Below are positions 48,070-60,633 of a DNA stretch of 64,000 nucleotides, piece after piece; the stretch's first letter is position 1; every line of letters starts with the position of its first letter. The DNA is taken from NCBI GenBank assembly GCA_032209605.1, contig JASFXZ010000004.1, positions 310,001 through 374,000 on the forward strand, read 5' to 3'. The notes beneath the pieces were generated by a model. The model was not told the origin of the DNA and did not search any database. It saw only the letters and a list, made by a program, of their open reading frames with translations. This DNA comes from Mactromeris polynyma (lineage: Eukaryota > Mollusca > Bivalvia > Venerida > Mactridae). Made by a program: the position numbers and the translations under genes.

Positions 48070-48540
48070 GTCTGCGATGTTTGGCCCAAATGCACTAAGC
48101 CTCGTTTCTGAAAAAAACGCAATAAAGATGGTGTCATGTTTTCTCGTTATGACGTCATGTTTTCACATTAATCGCAACAGTTAATTAAAACATTTCATAT
48201 TTATGATTCAGCGGCGAGTAGAAGCAAAACAATCATCAGTAAATATTGAGATGGCCCCTTTTTGTATGGAAAATAATTTTAAACATATACATTAGTTGTA
48301 AAATATGATTGTATCTAAAAACATAGTTGCTGTTATTAATTTGTGAAACACAGACATTTTTGTAGTCTTGATGACCATATTTAAAGTGCTGTAATTCCCT
48401 GAAAAAATTAAGTAACTTACAAGTAACCCAGCGTTCGGAAATGTTAATAACTCAATTTTGCCTAGATATGTCATTTGGGCCAAATATCTGACACATACAT
48501 GTTTCAATAGTGCTGTTAGATTTATGACGAAACGGTGTAT
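48070..48540. repeat. Paralogous block, right copy, segment 1
   Basis: GCCCAAATGCACTAAGCCTC, GTAGAAGCAAAACAATCATC and GTTAATAACTCAATTTTGCC match the left copy at 3,640-4,000. Confidence 0.7.
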
Positions 48541-49680
48541 GCATTTTCTGGACCGATCCATGTCAATGTAGATAAGGAAATGATCTCGTGGGTAACACGT
48601 TAACTGCTGTTTGGTTCATTTTTCTCTCAAAACACAACTGTGGCTTTTTCTAAAGCAATATTACGGACATCGAATGTTTCAATGCACTTAACTTAGGTCC
48701 TATTTTGAATTGTAATGCTCCAGGTACTACATGTATGCGTTCGCATTTAATAAAGCAGCACATTTTGTAACATACTGACCATTCAATGCCTGTGCATTTA
48801 CGTTTTATACATTTTAGAACATACACTAAAGAACAGAGTGATTTCAAAAAGTAGTCTTGACGATTTAAGACATTTGTAACTGAATAAATTGCGAAGTGTA
48901 CACAATAAATTTTCCGCGATAAAATATATTTACACACACTAGCTGGGTTATGCAGACGTCGTACAGAGATTATCTCATACATATAAATCTTTCTATGTTT
49001 GAACAGCAGTACACTAGTAGTGATATATGTTGCGAATGTCAATCGTGCGTTGTACATGCAAGAAACGAATCGTTTTATGAAAACAAGCTTGATAAGAAGT
49101 CTGTGTCACCTTGTCTATGCTAACTTATTTTTAAATAAAATACAGTCAATTGTTGTTATGGTACGCTTTTTTACAATAAACGTATGAGGTGTTTATACTA
49201 TAAAAGTATGAATGCGTAAACAACACCATGTGTACTGCTAAAACACAAAATACACGATTGTTAGTATCTTAGACTGAACGAGTTTATTTGTTAGCGGACA
49301 TTTGGGAATCTTATGTGAAGCTGCAAAACGCAATAATACATCTGAGGAAAACATCTGCGGAAAAACTGTATTTGTAATTCATCGGGCCAAATTGTCTTAC
49401 TGTATTATTTTGATTGGAAAGGCGTCGTTGGTGTCTTCGAGTTTAAATGAAGATTTATTGTATGTCTATATGATAGTTGAAGCGAATGAATGTTAGTGTA
49501 CATGCCTGCACAAAATGATAAATGTTGATAATCACCCCATAAGAGTACACTAACGTGGACATATTGAGAAACGTTATACAGCGGAACAAACATTAACGGA
49601 TTATAGTATATAATATTGTTGTTCGTTTGAATGTAACATTGTGACACTAAACTATTAGAGTTTACATTCCCATGAGTTAA
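48541..49680. repeat. Upstream flank of the deleted TRIM-like copy
   Basis: From about 48,960 this matches 52,080-52,688: TAGTGATATATGTTGCG, GAAAACAAGCTTGATAAG, ACATATTGAGAAACGTTAT and others. The first 400 bases have no visible match. No gene here. Confidence 0.65.
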
Positions 49681-50370
49681 AATGGCAGACTGTAATCAGG
49701 AAGTAGGAGGGTGTGTGAACAGAATGATCATATAGCTAGGAAAGGAACGGCATCGCAACAATTCATAACGGCATGACATAAGTATGACAGAAACAGTAAC
49801 AATGGAAGAGCAGAACGCCGACCTATTATGTTCAGACATGAGGACATTAAACGTTTCCTTAATTTTGACCAACAGTTTGACACATTTAGATCAATGAATT
49901 TAGCAATGGAATCCGATGAGAAGAACTACAACGTACCTAAAGCCTAAGTCCCACCATCACGACTTTGTATGGCGAAAGGGTACGAATGTAGTGGTGGTGG
50001 TGTAGTGGTTCGTAATGGTTCGTGGTGGTTCGTACTGATTCGTGGACATTCCTACGGCATTCTTACTGTGATCGTAGTGAGTGCACGTGGGTTCGTACAG
50101 GTTCTTCTTAATTCTTGTTGGAAGCGTAGCGCGTTCTTTTTACTGCTATCTCGCTGCATTCTTATGGTATTCGTACCGATGCGTACACTATCTTCCCTAT
50201 ACGCCTTCATTCGTGCCCAAAGTCGTGACAATGGGAATGGGGCTTAAGAAAACAAAGCATGATGTGATCGCTTCCATAGATTTAAAATAGACGGGTGGAG
50301 ATATGTAGGTGCCAGTATACTCTGATTGAGATTTCCTACCTGGTCGTGCTGGTGGATAATGAGAAATCGT
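49681..50370 (+). pseudogene. Deleted TRIM-like pseudogene, interrupted by a MITE
   Basis: The stretch beginning ATGGCAGACTGTAATCAGG matches the start of the gene at 52,689, then jumps at about 49,728 to sequence matching 53,357 onward: about 630 bp, with both B-boxes and part of the coiled coil, are deleted. The match continues (CATCGCAACAATTCATAAC, ATTAAACGTTTCC) to about 49,943, is interrupted by an insertion of about 300 bp, and resumes at 50,246 (AGAAAACAAAGCATG) to about 50,370 in the propeller start (GGTGGATAATGA). Many frameshifts and stops: not functional. About 1 kb of upstream flank is also shared with the intact copy. Confidence 0.8.
49943..50246 (+). mobile_element. MITE-like insertion with imperfect terminal inverted repeats
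   Basis: This segment is absent from the equivalent point of the paralogous gene (53,570). Its left end (CCTAAGTCCCACCAT, then CACGACTTTG) and the reverse complement of its right end (CTTAAGCCCCATTCCCATTG, then TCACGACTTTG) match, so it has terminal inverted repeats of roughly 30 bp. A CTTAAG/CCTAAG word at both edges may be the target duplication. The inside is rich in TTCGTAC and GTGGT words and has no convincing protein. Confidence 0.6.
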
Positions 50371-52688
50371 CTGTGCCACACATTTTCCTTTACCGTGTTT
50401 ATGTTTGATGAATTGTCTTTGCGTTGGAATTGGAGAATGAAAGCTGTGTGGATTTGTTAGATTTTACGTTGTGTCAATGAATTCAGCAGTCTTAGATTTG
50501 CATGCGCGCTCATGTCGAGGTAACAAAAGGGGAGAACTATGTAATGGGGTATGATGTAACTTACAACCAGGATCATGTAGTAACTATACCAGCTATTAAT
50601 ACTAGCATATTTCTCCAACTTGTGATAAACTTGTGCTGTGTAACCTATCCAGAACAACGCAATATACTAAAATAAAAATTTGATTGAAATTCCGAGTGTC
50701 TAGAAATATTAAATTGATACTTAATTATTAATACCTTCACACAGGAAATATTACTATCGTTGTTGAAGAGATATTGTTGCTAATGTCTTATTTGATAACC
50801 TGAGTTCCATAAAATGAATTAGCTGTTTTTGGATGGGAAGTATTCGCCCATTTATCCGTGTTGCTACTGAAAACCCCAACCCACGAAGAACATTTCCTAC
50901 TTCGAACAAAATTTGATAAACATTCGGCGGTCTCGTGAATCTGAATTAACTCATTTTCTACATTAATGCATGACTTCATCTAGGGTATCAATTTTAAACA
51001 TTTGTACAAATAACAGATGTCTTCTACAACTCCTATCAAGTCAGGCACTTTTATTTTGATTTTCATTTATTTTATTGATATCGTCTTGAAAATAGAAGTA
51101 TGATTTTAACTAGTAAGTAATGCGATATTAAAAATCACCAAGTGCTAACCCATGTGTTCTTTAAAATGTAATTTATAAAAGAAAAGAAGGAAGAAGTCTG
51201 GTAGCGTGTATGGTCGATGTTTATCGTTAAGGCAATAATGGTTATCAATATATCGTAAGCTACACTTGTCTAATATACGTGTATAATAACTAAACAGTAT
51301 AGGATCACGTTGGATAGCGTTCTTAATGTGATCACTTATTGAAGTCGACCACCTGCATTACAACAGTCATGAACATGATAAACTAAGATTTGCATTTAAT
51401 AGATGACTACCAATCACCGTTTTTCTTTATTCCATGACCATACAGACAGCAACATTATATATTCATTGAACTATTTGTTGTTGTTTTTTGTAATAATCTT
51501 GTCAAATTCAGAAACTAAGTCGCCATATCATGTACTTATAGTAAGTAATGCAGTTGAGAGAATTTCAATAAGCTTTAGCTTCCAATTCTATCCACTTGTC
51601 TATAACATGCACTTTGTAATCTTGCATTTACTGTATATAACACGACAATTTAGACAAATAAATATGTTTAAACTAACATTATATACTATCTTAATGAACA
51701 TATTCCTGCGGAATCTAATTGTGAAGTGCGTTGTACCAGGTAAAAGTCTGATTATAATGTATTTCGAGGAGAAACCTCGTTTAACAAATGTTCTAGAAAA
51801 CAGACCATTCATGCCATAATATCTACACTCGCATATACGAGATCATACACTGCACAACATTTTGATTTCAAGACTTAGTCTTGGACAATGTCCTGGAAAG
51901 CGATTTATTAATTTGTAACAAAACAATAATCGAATTCTACATACGTAAAATGTACATAATAAATTGTTCAGTACAAGCTATATAGTCGTACATGTTGCGT
52001 TGAGTTTTTTTTACGGTTTTATAATATATATATATTAATTAATACTGTGATATACTACACTTTATGAATGTGTGACTGTCTCATACAGATAAACTTGTCG
52101 ATATCTAGTAGTGATATATATAGAAAATATCAGTAGTGCGTTATACATGCCGAAAATGAAACCGAAAGTAGATTTCGTTTTCTGAAAACAAGCATGACAA
52201 AGAAAACTGTGTCATCTTATATTTAGATACTCGTATTACGCAATACGGTCTCTGGTACAACGTTATTTACTCTAGCCACTGGAAGTTTTTACAATATAGG
52301 TTTATAAAGGAATCAATGCGTAAATAACACAGATGTACAGTGTTTAAAGTGTGTATGACATTGAACTTTACCTGAAAGTCGTTAAAAGATTTTATTAAAT
52401 TACCAATTAACCGTCGTTTGTGTGTTCGAGTGTAAAATGAAGACTTATTGAATTTCGATATGAAAGTTTAGGCGAATGATTTTCATTGTACGGACCTGTA
52501 CAAAATGATAACGGTACGAATATAGTGTCATTAAGGCAAATACTGATGCGAACATATTGAGAAATATTATGACAGTGAACGGAATAAATATTAATGGATT
52601 AATATATAAGATGATTGTTGTACATTTGAGTTTAAAGCTTATGACTTAAGTATGTATTATAGTTAGTGATACATGCCTCGTAGTTAAA
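50371..52688. other. Intergenic DNA between TRIM-like copies
   Basis: The left part (about 50,400-50,800) matches downstream flanks near 55,770 and 57,780-58,390; the right part (51,110-52,688) is the upstream flank of the intact copy. The 138-codon plus frame at 51,403 lies in this repeated flank and is not conserved in the copy at 13.7 kb, so it is not a gene. Confidence 0.5.
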
Positions 52689-54389
52689 ATGGCGGAATGC
52701 AATCCGGAAGTAGGTGGGCGTGTGGATAGAATGTGTCAACCATGTTTAAAGAAAGACACCAAGCGTACAGCTGATTCGTTTTGTCCAACATGCAGGGAAT
52801 TTCGATGCATTGATTGCACAAACGGTCATAAAATTTACACTTTAATGGAAAATCACATACTGTTAAGTGTTAACGAAGGTGTATCCCAACTTGCTGCTAA
52901 CGATACAGATGGTGTCGACATGTAGGGACTTGATATTTGTGAAAAACACAAGAAACCATTTGAGTTCTACTGTGAAGATGACAAAACATTAACATGCAGT
53001 TCTTGTGCTATCTTAGATCACAGAAAATGTGATACAGTTGTCGAGATAGCAGCAATCGCAAAGAAAGATCAGTGCAATGAATTGTGAGAAAAGTTACAGA
53101 CCGCTATAATAACGACTAATCAAGCAGTTGAAAACCTAAAAGAAGCAGAGCCCTATGTAAATAGCGACCGTCAACGTATACCAGAACAGCTTAATACTAT
53201 GAAGCAAACTATGAATGAAATATTTGACGACTTCGCCAAAAAGGTGACTGAGGACGCGGAAAGTTATCGGGACGCTACTACAGAAGATTGGAGCCAGACA
53301 AAGATTGAATGTGAAAATGAAATAAAGACGATGAAAAGGTCTCTAAAAACAATTGACAATATAGCTAAAGGAGGGACAGCATCGCAACAATTCATAACCG
53401 CGCACAATATGACAGAAACAATACAGAACGAAATGAAGAACTCGAACTCATTATGCGCAGACCTAAAGACATTGAACGTTTCCTGTAATTTTGAAGAACG
53501 CATTGATACTTTGAGGTCAAGTATGCTGTCTGCAATGAAGCCTGGTGAGTTTGAGATGAAATATAGCGTACCTAAGAAAACAAAGCTTGAACCGATCGCT
53601 TCCATATATTTAAAGCAGACGGATGATGATGAGAGGGAGCCACTATACACGGGTTTAGATTTTCTTCCTGATGGTAGACTAGTTGCGGTGGATAATAATA
53701 ATGGTAAATGTTTGGTTTATGATGATAATCTTAATTTGAAGTCGGCATACACATTGCCATGCAAACATCATTATAGAGTAGTTGTTGTGTCTGATGATGA
53801 CGTTGCTATAACATCGGGCGTTAGACTAGACTTTCTTCATGTAAGTAAATCAAATGAAATAACATTGAATAGAACATGTAAGGTCAATGTTCGATACTAC
53901 TCTTTAAGTATGAAGGACGAAGAGAACTTTGTTGTCAGTACTATAGATCACAACACACCAGTTCGTATTGTATCAAAGTTTGGTGAAGAGAAAGATTTTG
54001 ATATTGAGTTTCCATCTAAGAAATATCCAATTTCAACTGGCTCCTCTACGTATATTCCTGGTCAGAATAAAATCGTGTTGACTGATAGAGATGCAGACAC
54101 TGTATATATATACGCCGTTGAGACAGGTGAGAATGTTGTCATCATTAACGAGTTGATCAAGGCACCACGTAGTGTAGCTGTTGGTCCATATGACCATGTA
54201 TTTGTGACTAGCGAAGATACAAACTCGGTAGTTGAGATTACTTCCGGTGGTCGTGTGTTGTCTTCATATCATGTAGATTTGAAATACCCGTGTTATCTTG
54301 CCGTATCTAAGGACAGGAGAAGGCTTGCTGTCTCAAATTGTGTGGATGGATCAAGAAAATTGAAACTATACCAAATAAAATCAGAATAA
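52689..54389 (+). pseudogene. TRIM-like B-box / coiled-coil / beta-propeller gene with two in-frame stops
   Basis: A single-exon reading of 566 codons, in one frame from ATG 52,689 to TAA 54,387-54,389, is broken only by TAG at 52,923-52,925 (codon 79) and TGA at 53,085-53,087 (codon 133). Order: B-box 1 (MCQPC, FCPTC, CIDC, GHK and H56), B-box 2 (CEKH at 84-87, FYCEDD, CSSC, DHRKC), a long charged coiled coil (about 125-270) and a C-terminal beta-propeller-like region (from about 300, with repeated strands such as GLDFLPDGRLVAVD and APRSVAVGPYDHVFV) of the NHL kind. No RING finger precedes it. Family members act as ubiquitin-linked or scaffold proteins in the cytoplasm; role here unknown. 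Both stops fit C-to-T changes (CAG to TAG, CGA to TGA). Codons 171-566 could still be translated from an internal ATG at 53,199. An AATAAA lies at 54,472. The plus-strand cluster has two further relics. Confidence 0.85.
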
Positions 54390-54399
54390 CGCGATGAGA

Positions 54400-57190
54400 C
54401 ACATTGATGGTCAATGAACTGTTTTCGAACATGTGATTGTAATTGGATGAATACGCTTACAGATGATATGAAATAAACTGAAACCAACAATGTAAATGCA
54501 TCAAAGAAAAGGAATCAGTGATTTATTCAGTGTGATTGAATTATTGATTATTTCATGTCATGTATTGCGTTGTTTCGCTATATTTTCCATCAATTTGTGT
54601 TGGTAGTCAGGGAGTGTTAGAATGTCATACGTTCCCACAGGTAAACATAAAGCAAGATTAACATATTAAATATGTATTTGTATTTTGCTGAGACTTCTTT
54701 AGAGTTTTTAAAGTTTCAGTTGTATATATATCATCGGTGATTTGGGATATTTTATCGTTGATCTGTTATATTTCCCCCAGCTTTTGTTTTTATTATGACA
54801 TCATATCACTTGCTAGGTTACGTCATTGCAGCAACGATACATATATATCTATATGACTGTTTCATAACACAACTATATCCTATCTAGACGTAAATGTGCT
54901 TCGTGTCTCAGTATATTAGTGTTTTTTTCTGATATTTTTATTCAAATCCTTTTCCAGTATTTAAGGTGCATGTCAGATTTTTAACTTCCTTTATTCTGTA
55001 ACCGTTATGTAATGGTGTTTATTTCACCGTGTTGTTCTCTTGATTTCTCGTATAGATAGGTTAGTTACATGTACTTAGAGCATGTGAGACTGAGGCTGCT
55101 TGCGTAATTGGTACTAATATATATCCGTGTGTTTTTTATGATGTGCGTAATGGTTAATATCTTTGATGGATTTGCTACTGCCTAATTATGCTACTGTCGA
55201 TCATATGTGAGTTAAGCTAGCTGTTTAATGAATTTAAACCTCCAGTATTGTCACTGACAGTCTTAAAGCTGTAAATAGCTATACGATTTTTTTTTTATGT
55301 TGCAGATATATATTAAGTTCCCCTAGAAGGCTTAAATTATTCCGAATGTCAAACAACTGTGATACACAATATATATATAGTGTATTGCACATTACAGAAG
55401 TAGTATATGTCTGATAATTACTATTACACTCATCAGTAATCAGGAAGTTAACTTTTGGATTTAAACTTATTAATGTTACCGGTGTTATGAAATCAGTTCT
55501 TGCTGCTCTCCACGACTGTTTCTTGTGTTACATGTACTAGCCAGTAGTCGCGTCATATTCTGGTATTGTAATTTTGCACTTTAAACTCCCCATAGGCGTG
55601 TGTCGAACTAATGCCAATCGCATCATTAATTAGGCAGTCTCACACTTGATCCAAGAAAAATACAAAATAATACGTTTGCGTTACAGAAAGATACAACACT
55701 GTCGTTTCAAACGCAAACTTTGACTATTGTTGAAAGACCGATGCTCTAGAAAGATTTCATTGATAGTAAATTGTTAATACCTTAAAACAGGAAATAGTGT
55801 TACCGTTGTTGAAGAGAGGTTGTTGCTAATTAGATGACATATTTGCAGATGTCACATTGTTCTATTTCCGCTTCTTGACTATATTATAGTATTCGTTATT
55901 GAATGTATATGATCATATAGTGTCTTATATGTAATATTTATAATGTCTTTTTTTGATACCCTGAATATGATTCTGTCCAATTACCGGGAACACTATGTTC
56001 ATGAAATATTCTGTACATAACGGGGAGAGGCGATGCTCTACAATGAGCTACGGTCCAAAATGGGGAATACAGTAGGATAAAATGCTGTTGTTCAGCCATG
56101 ATACGATTCTTAGCAATACAATAATATGCGATGTTGTTTGACTGCGTAGGGAACGACACAGCAAAACACTACACTGTATAGTGATACCCGAACCGAATCT
56201 GCATGTGGTGTTAAAGCAAATGACCGCACCAAAGCGGTACTAAAAATTTCACTCGTCATTTTATTTGGATGTATTTACCTTTTGCAATAGTCATTTGTTT
56301 ACCTGAAGTATGTCATTACTCCTTGTGCTTTTTGTGTGCTTTGCTGGTTCCATTTACGGCTCTACATCTTTATTCAGTTTATAAATTATTGCTGTTTTTT
56401 GGTAGATAGGCGTATGCAATTTAGGTTAGCTATATAATACTATCAGCGTTATCACTGAACATCAAGCTATGTGTTTGCATTGTGAAGTAGACGCATGTAT
56501 CTTATTAGATTATAATGTGGTATGGTCACAATATTTGTTTTGAATTTTCTGTTTAATTATGTTTCAGCTTTTAAAGTTGTTTAAACTACATGGGTAACAA
56601 TGTGATAGCGGTCGAAGTCAAAAATAAGTATGTCGTTGTTAAAAAAATTCGCGTTTAATAACACCTACTTTGATGTATTCAATATATTGCCTAATTACTC
56701 GATATGATTTGATTTATAACAGCATGATACAGTTATGTCTGATACGAAACAATATGATACGATACATCACGATACAATGCGATATAGTTTGATAAAATGT
56801 GATAAGATACTAAAATATAATGTACGTTGATGTTACGATTTTGCATTGTACGGAACGTGAAGATTACGGTACGAAGCGGTATGCAACGGATGTTTTTTGA
56901 ACGGTACGATACGGCTTTATTAGGATTAAGTTTTAAACGAATGGTACGACACGATATAGTATGTAGATAGAGTACGGAGTGGTACATTGCGAATATTCGT
57001 GAAAGCTCTTGATGAATTAAAAGAAGGAACAATACTCGTAACAAAACTGTTCAAAGACACATGTGGTCAGAAATATACTCGTATGTTTATTCGACAAAAA
57101 ATAAACAAATGAACTTTGTCATAGAGAAATACGTCAAATGTAAAATTTGAAAAAATACACGCAGAGCCGGTCTAATTAGTATATAAACGA
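54400..57190. other. Downstream flank of the TRIM-like gene
   Basis: Contains the paralogous segments at 54,850-55,010 and 55,450-55,620, and near 55,770 a stretch matching 50,720. Irregular CGATACGATAC-like words fill 56,730-56,990, a degenerate simple-repeat tract with a related tract at 10,930-11,030. No gene. Confidence 0.5.
54472..54477 (+). terminator. Putative poly(A) signal of the TRIM-like gene
   Basis: AATAAA lies 83 nt after the final stop codon of the TRIM-like gene. It is the first such hexamer downstream on this strand. The following segment (AACCAACAATGTAAATGC) is repeated near 57,395 in the third copy. Confidence 0.5.
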
Positions 57191-57194
57191 ACTT

Positions 57195-57260
57195 TGGCAT
57201 GGAGCTGAATACAATTAAGAAAATGTTGAATGAAATCCCTCGGGACGCTACTACAGAATA
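57195..57260 (+). pseudogene. Short relic of a third TRIM-like copy
   Basis: GAGCTGAATACAATTAAG, TGAATGAAAT and then CGGGACGCTACTACAGAA match the coiled-coil part of the gene at 53,184-53,285, with an internal deletion of about 40 bp. About 130 bp further on, AATCAACAATGTGAATGTAT matches the 3' UTR at 54,483. The propeller is missing. It confirms that the locus once held at least three copies in the same orientation. Confidence 0.6.
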
Positions 57261-59530
57261 TACCACATTCTGTCACAAAAAACATATAAATGTCTGGTGT
57301 GTGAATTGAATTCCAAGCATTAATTATTATATATATACATTTAATGGAATGCATGACGTGTTTAATTATTTACAAACGCACCAAATACATTGAATCAACA
57401 ATGTGAATGTATTAAATGAACCAGTGTCTCAAATGCTAAAAACGGAAAAAGTTAAAATTCTACCAAAGACTATCTGAATGAGACTTGTACATGTACGTGG
57501 TGTACAATTGTATTAAACCAGTGCATAATTATTTCAAACACTGGGTTAGTAAATGAATGACTAACATGCGATAAGAAATAATCAGCAATATAAATATATC
57601 CGTGCACGTGACTTGGTGATTATTTCAGTGTAAATGCATTCATAATTATCTCAGGTCATGAGTTCATTTTATTGAGACTTTGCCTTCAAGATGTGATTTT
57701 GTTGCAAATCGCCTGTACCTAACAAATGAACCATTTAATGACCAGTCCTTTTATCAGTTTTATGTTTGTTAAATCTTCGTTGAATTGGATTTGAGAGTAC
57801 AAGCTATGGGATGTATAAGGGATTACGTTTTTGTCAATAAATTCAACAGTTTTTATTTTTTTCGTAACGTTCCAAAGCGGTACACATTTTTTTGTCATGG
57901 TTCACACAACCCTTTATCCTTTTCTATGTCAATATGCTTCTTGGGTGAGGGTGAGGGGCTGTGCGCTTTGTGTGTAATATTGTATGTAATGATTAATTAT
58001 CTTTAGATTACTGATTTTACAGGATATATGAGATTTAGGTGAGACAGGTTATACTATCCTTGTTTTCACCGTAACAGTATCATTCAATGTTTACCTTTAC
58101 ATTGTGAAGTAGATAAATTGACCTAAGGAGATATTGCTATGTATGCGATAATGTAGGATACTGTTTTGGTGTTATGATTCAACCTCCACGTTATATTGCA
58201 ATTTAGAAAATGATACGTCTTTACAAGGTCAATGACTAAACTTGATGTTGTTTTTGAGTAGACGTTGTAGCCAAACAGAAGACAACTTTAGTGGGAACAC
58301 ATTGCACTTCTCCCTGATTTTACTGTGTTGTAATATGTGTGATTGATTATATACATTGTACTTAATGTCTTATTTGATAACCTGAATATCATAATATTCC
58401 AATGACATGATGTTAAGCCACGATATGTTTTATAATAACTGTATAATTTTGTGGTCGAATGTATTTAGGTTTTTTTTGTATAACATTTGAGTTTGATCCT
58501 TGTAAATTGTAATCACGACCTGTATAATAAGTATTATATAATATGATATTATATTATATTCTCACCGATGTTTGACTGAAGTGGTGTACATTAGAATAGT
58601 ACACACAATATGATTCTAACATATGTGCAACAAATAAATACATATACTTTGTCATTAAAATGGAAGTATTGTAAATCTTACGATTAATACTTATTATACG
58701 TGACAGAGTCGTTTCCCTTTTCATGAGCTGCTCATAAAATAGATGATAAAATGCATTCAGTGATGTAAATATGCGTAAACGTGTTGGTAGGAAACTATAA
58801 ATCAAATGTACTGTGGGAGATACCCTATATATTAAAGATAATAGACTGATTTTAACCGTAACTAAAATACATCTTTTTTTTTTTTCGTTTGTTGTTGTAT
58901 TGTTTATACAATCTGTTTACATGTTATTTGTTTATGTTTTAACACATCGGTAACCTTTCTCAGTCTATATCGACCGCGGAATGACAACTTCTACTTCTAC
59001 ATGTAAACGCAGGAAAAGTATAAGCAAAGTGTTTTCGTACCTCAGTTTGTGGTTGTAAATGGTTTGTTTTCCAATCTCACATATTAGCATTCATTTAGCA
59101 AATAATTATTTGTTTTGCACGAATGAATATTCATATTACGTATTTCATGATGTGTACCTATTGTTGAAATAGTCGCTTAATATTAGTTTCTTTATAATTA
59201 CTACCAGGGTGTCTTAAACGAAGGTATGCAAAGTTTTGAAATGTCACTTGCGATACTTTGTAGGACTGAAAACAATGGCAGTGAGTGTATGTCGTTATTT
59301 AACACAGCGTGCACGTTTGTTTTGTCTCTGTTGTTTACATTGTCTCGCTTAATTAAACTAAGTTTGTGTGTTTGTTTCATCGTGTTTAACGCCGTTTCTC
59401 AACGATATTTCAGTTATATACGGCGGCCGGTTCACCTAATCAGTTTTTCCTGGACTGAATTCTTACCAGTACTAACTTACCCTTCCACAAAGAGCCGGCA
59501 ACTTCTCCACATGTGGAGGTAAATCGACAT
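57261..59530. other. Downstream flank of the third TRIM-like relic, no gene
   Basis: 57,395-58,390 contains pieces matching downstream flanks of the other copies (for example CTTATTTGATAACCTGA at 58,366 and 50,787). Nothing else is recognisable. Confidence 0.45.
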
Positions 59531-59532
59531 TT

Positions 59533-59672
59533 TTGTCAATTTTTTATGGAAGGGTATGACCTGCCGCGACCGGGAATCGAACCCGGATAGCCGGGTTACA
59601 AGTCCAGCGCACTAACCACTGGACCACGGCCGCGGCTAATGAAACTAAGGGCACATTATAAAAAATTGACAA
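59533..59672. repeat. Perfect 15-bp inverted repeat around the tRNA-Thr-like sequence
   Basis: TTGTCAATTTTTTAT at 59,533-59,547 is the exact reverse complement of ATAAAAAATTGACAA at 59,658-59,672. The tRNA-like sequence sits between them. This is the layout of a small foldback or MITE-like element that has taken up a tRNA, though chance in AT-rich DNA cannot be excluded. Confidence 0.6.
59563..59636 (-). tRNA. tRNA-Thr (TGT)-like gene
   Basis: On the minus strand a 74-base cloverleaf can be drawn: acceptor GCCGCGG with TCGCGGC (one G-U), A box TGGTCCAGTGGTTAGTG, anticodon loop CTTGTAA with anticodon TGT, T arm CCGGGTTCGATTCCCGG. The anticodon stem CTGGA/CCCGG has a mismatch and a wobble. The head resembles that of the SINE at 38.5 kb. 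A perfect 15-bp inverted repeat flanks it (59,533-59,547 and 59,658-59,672). It is either a real tRNA-Thr gene or a short tRNA-derived element. Confidence 0.6.
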
Positions 59673-60633
59673 TATGTGATTGATACCTATAAGTGTTCCT
59701 AATTAATTCGACAAAAGTTATTTGTAAATTACTGATAATATACGGTACACAAGATTGTAACACGACACTGGATTCCAATGAAGATGGAACTCGCGTTTAA
59801 ACCAGTATGTTTGTTTTAACCGTGAGTGGCTAGAGTGTTGTGTCATTGTCTCGCTTTTACTTATTGCTTATTCAGCAGATAACATTAACTATCTGAAATA
59901 ATGTTTGTACCATAGTGTACAATTCAGGTATGTACCATTACATGTTTTAATTTGATAACACTATATTATTTTTGCTTCATATTTCCTTTCAACTACATAT
60001 TGCTAATGCATACAACCAAAGCACCACACTGGTTTGGCACCAAGGATTTCAGCTCTTACGTTATGTGTTAATGACCACAAACACTCTCTTATGTATACAA
60101 GTTTATTATAGAAATGAAAATAACATACACATGCATGAGAAAGATGATACCTTTACAAAACTGATAATATGAAACAGATAACAAGTTATAACACAAGTAT
60201 TAGTTGTTTTCGAATAGGATATGAAGTGTATTAAAATGGATCCGGATTTCTGTAATTGTATTATTGTAGCATAATGTTTCAACGAGTAGACTACAAAAAC
60301 AAGAATAATTACCATACACTGCCTTTAGTTTGATAGCGTAAGTGTATATATGTATACACAGGAACTCAATGGCTTCATAGTAGTCACGGTCATTCACTTA
60401 ACATTATTTGCCCTTTACACCGCTGTGAAAGAAATTTATGTTCCAAAACTGTGTATAAAATATTGTGGAAATCTGAATGATCTAATATCTAAAATAAAAT
60501 TATTTTCAATGCTTTCAAAAAATAAATTTAATGAAATTATATACAAAAAGAAAAATGAATACATGTATCTATCTACAATAAATAACATAGCGAGAACCAG
60601 TATGTACATAAATCGTACCATTTATAAACAGTA
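59673..60633. other. No gene recognised
   Basis: AT-rich, short open frames only. Confidence 0.45.

Noticed and set aside
48650..49057. 135-codon open frame, minus strand
   Set aside because: Partly overlaps the duplicated TRIM-like upstream flank, whose copies do not keep the frame.
51403..51819. 138-codon open frame, plus strand
   Set aside because: Lies in a repeated flank; the copy at 13.7 kb is not open in the same frame, so there is no sign of protein constraint.
53264..53650. 128-codon open frame antisense to the TRIM-like gene
   Set aside because: Shadow of the coiled-coil coding sequence on the other strand.
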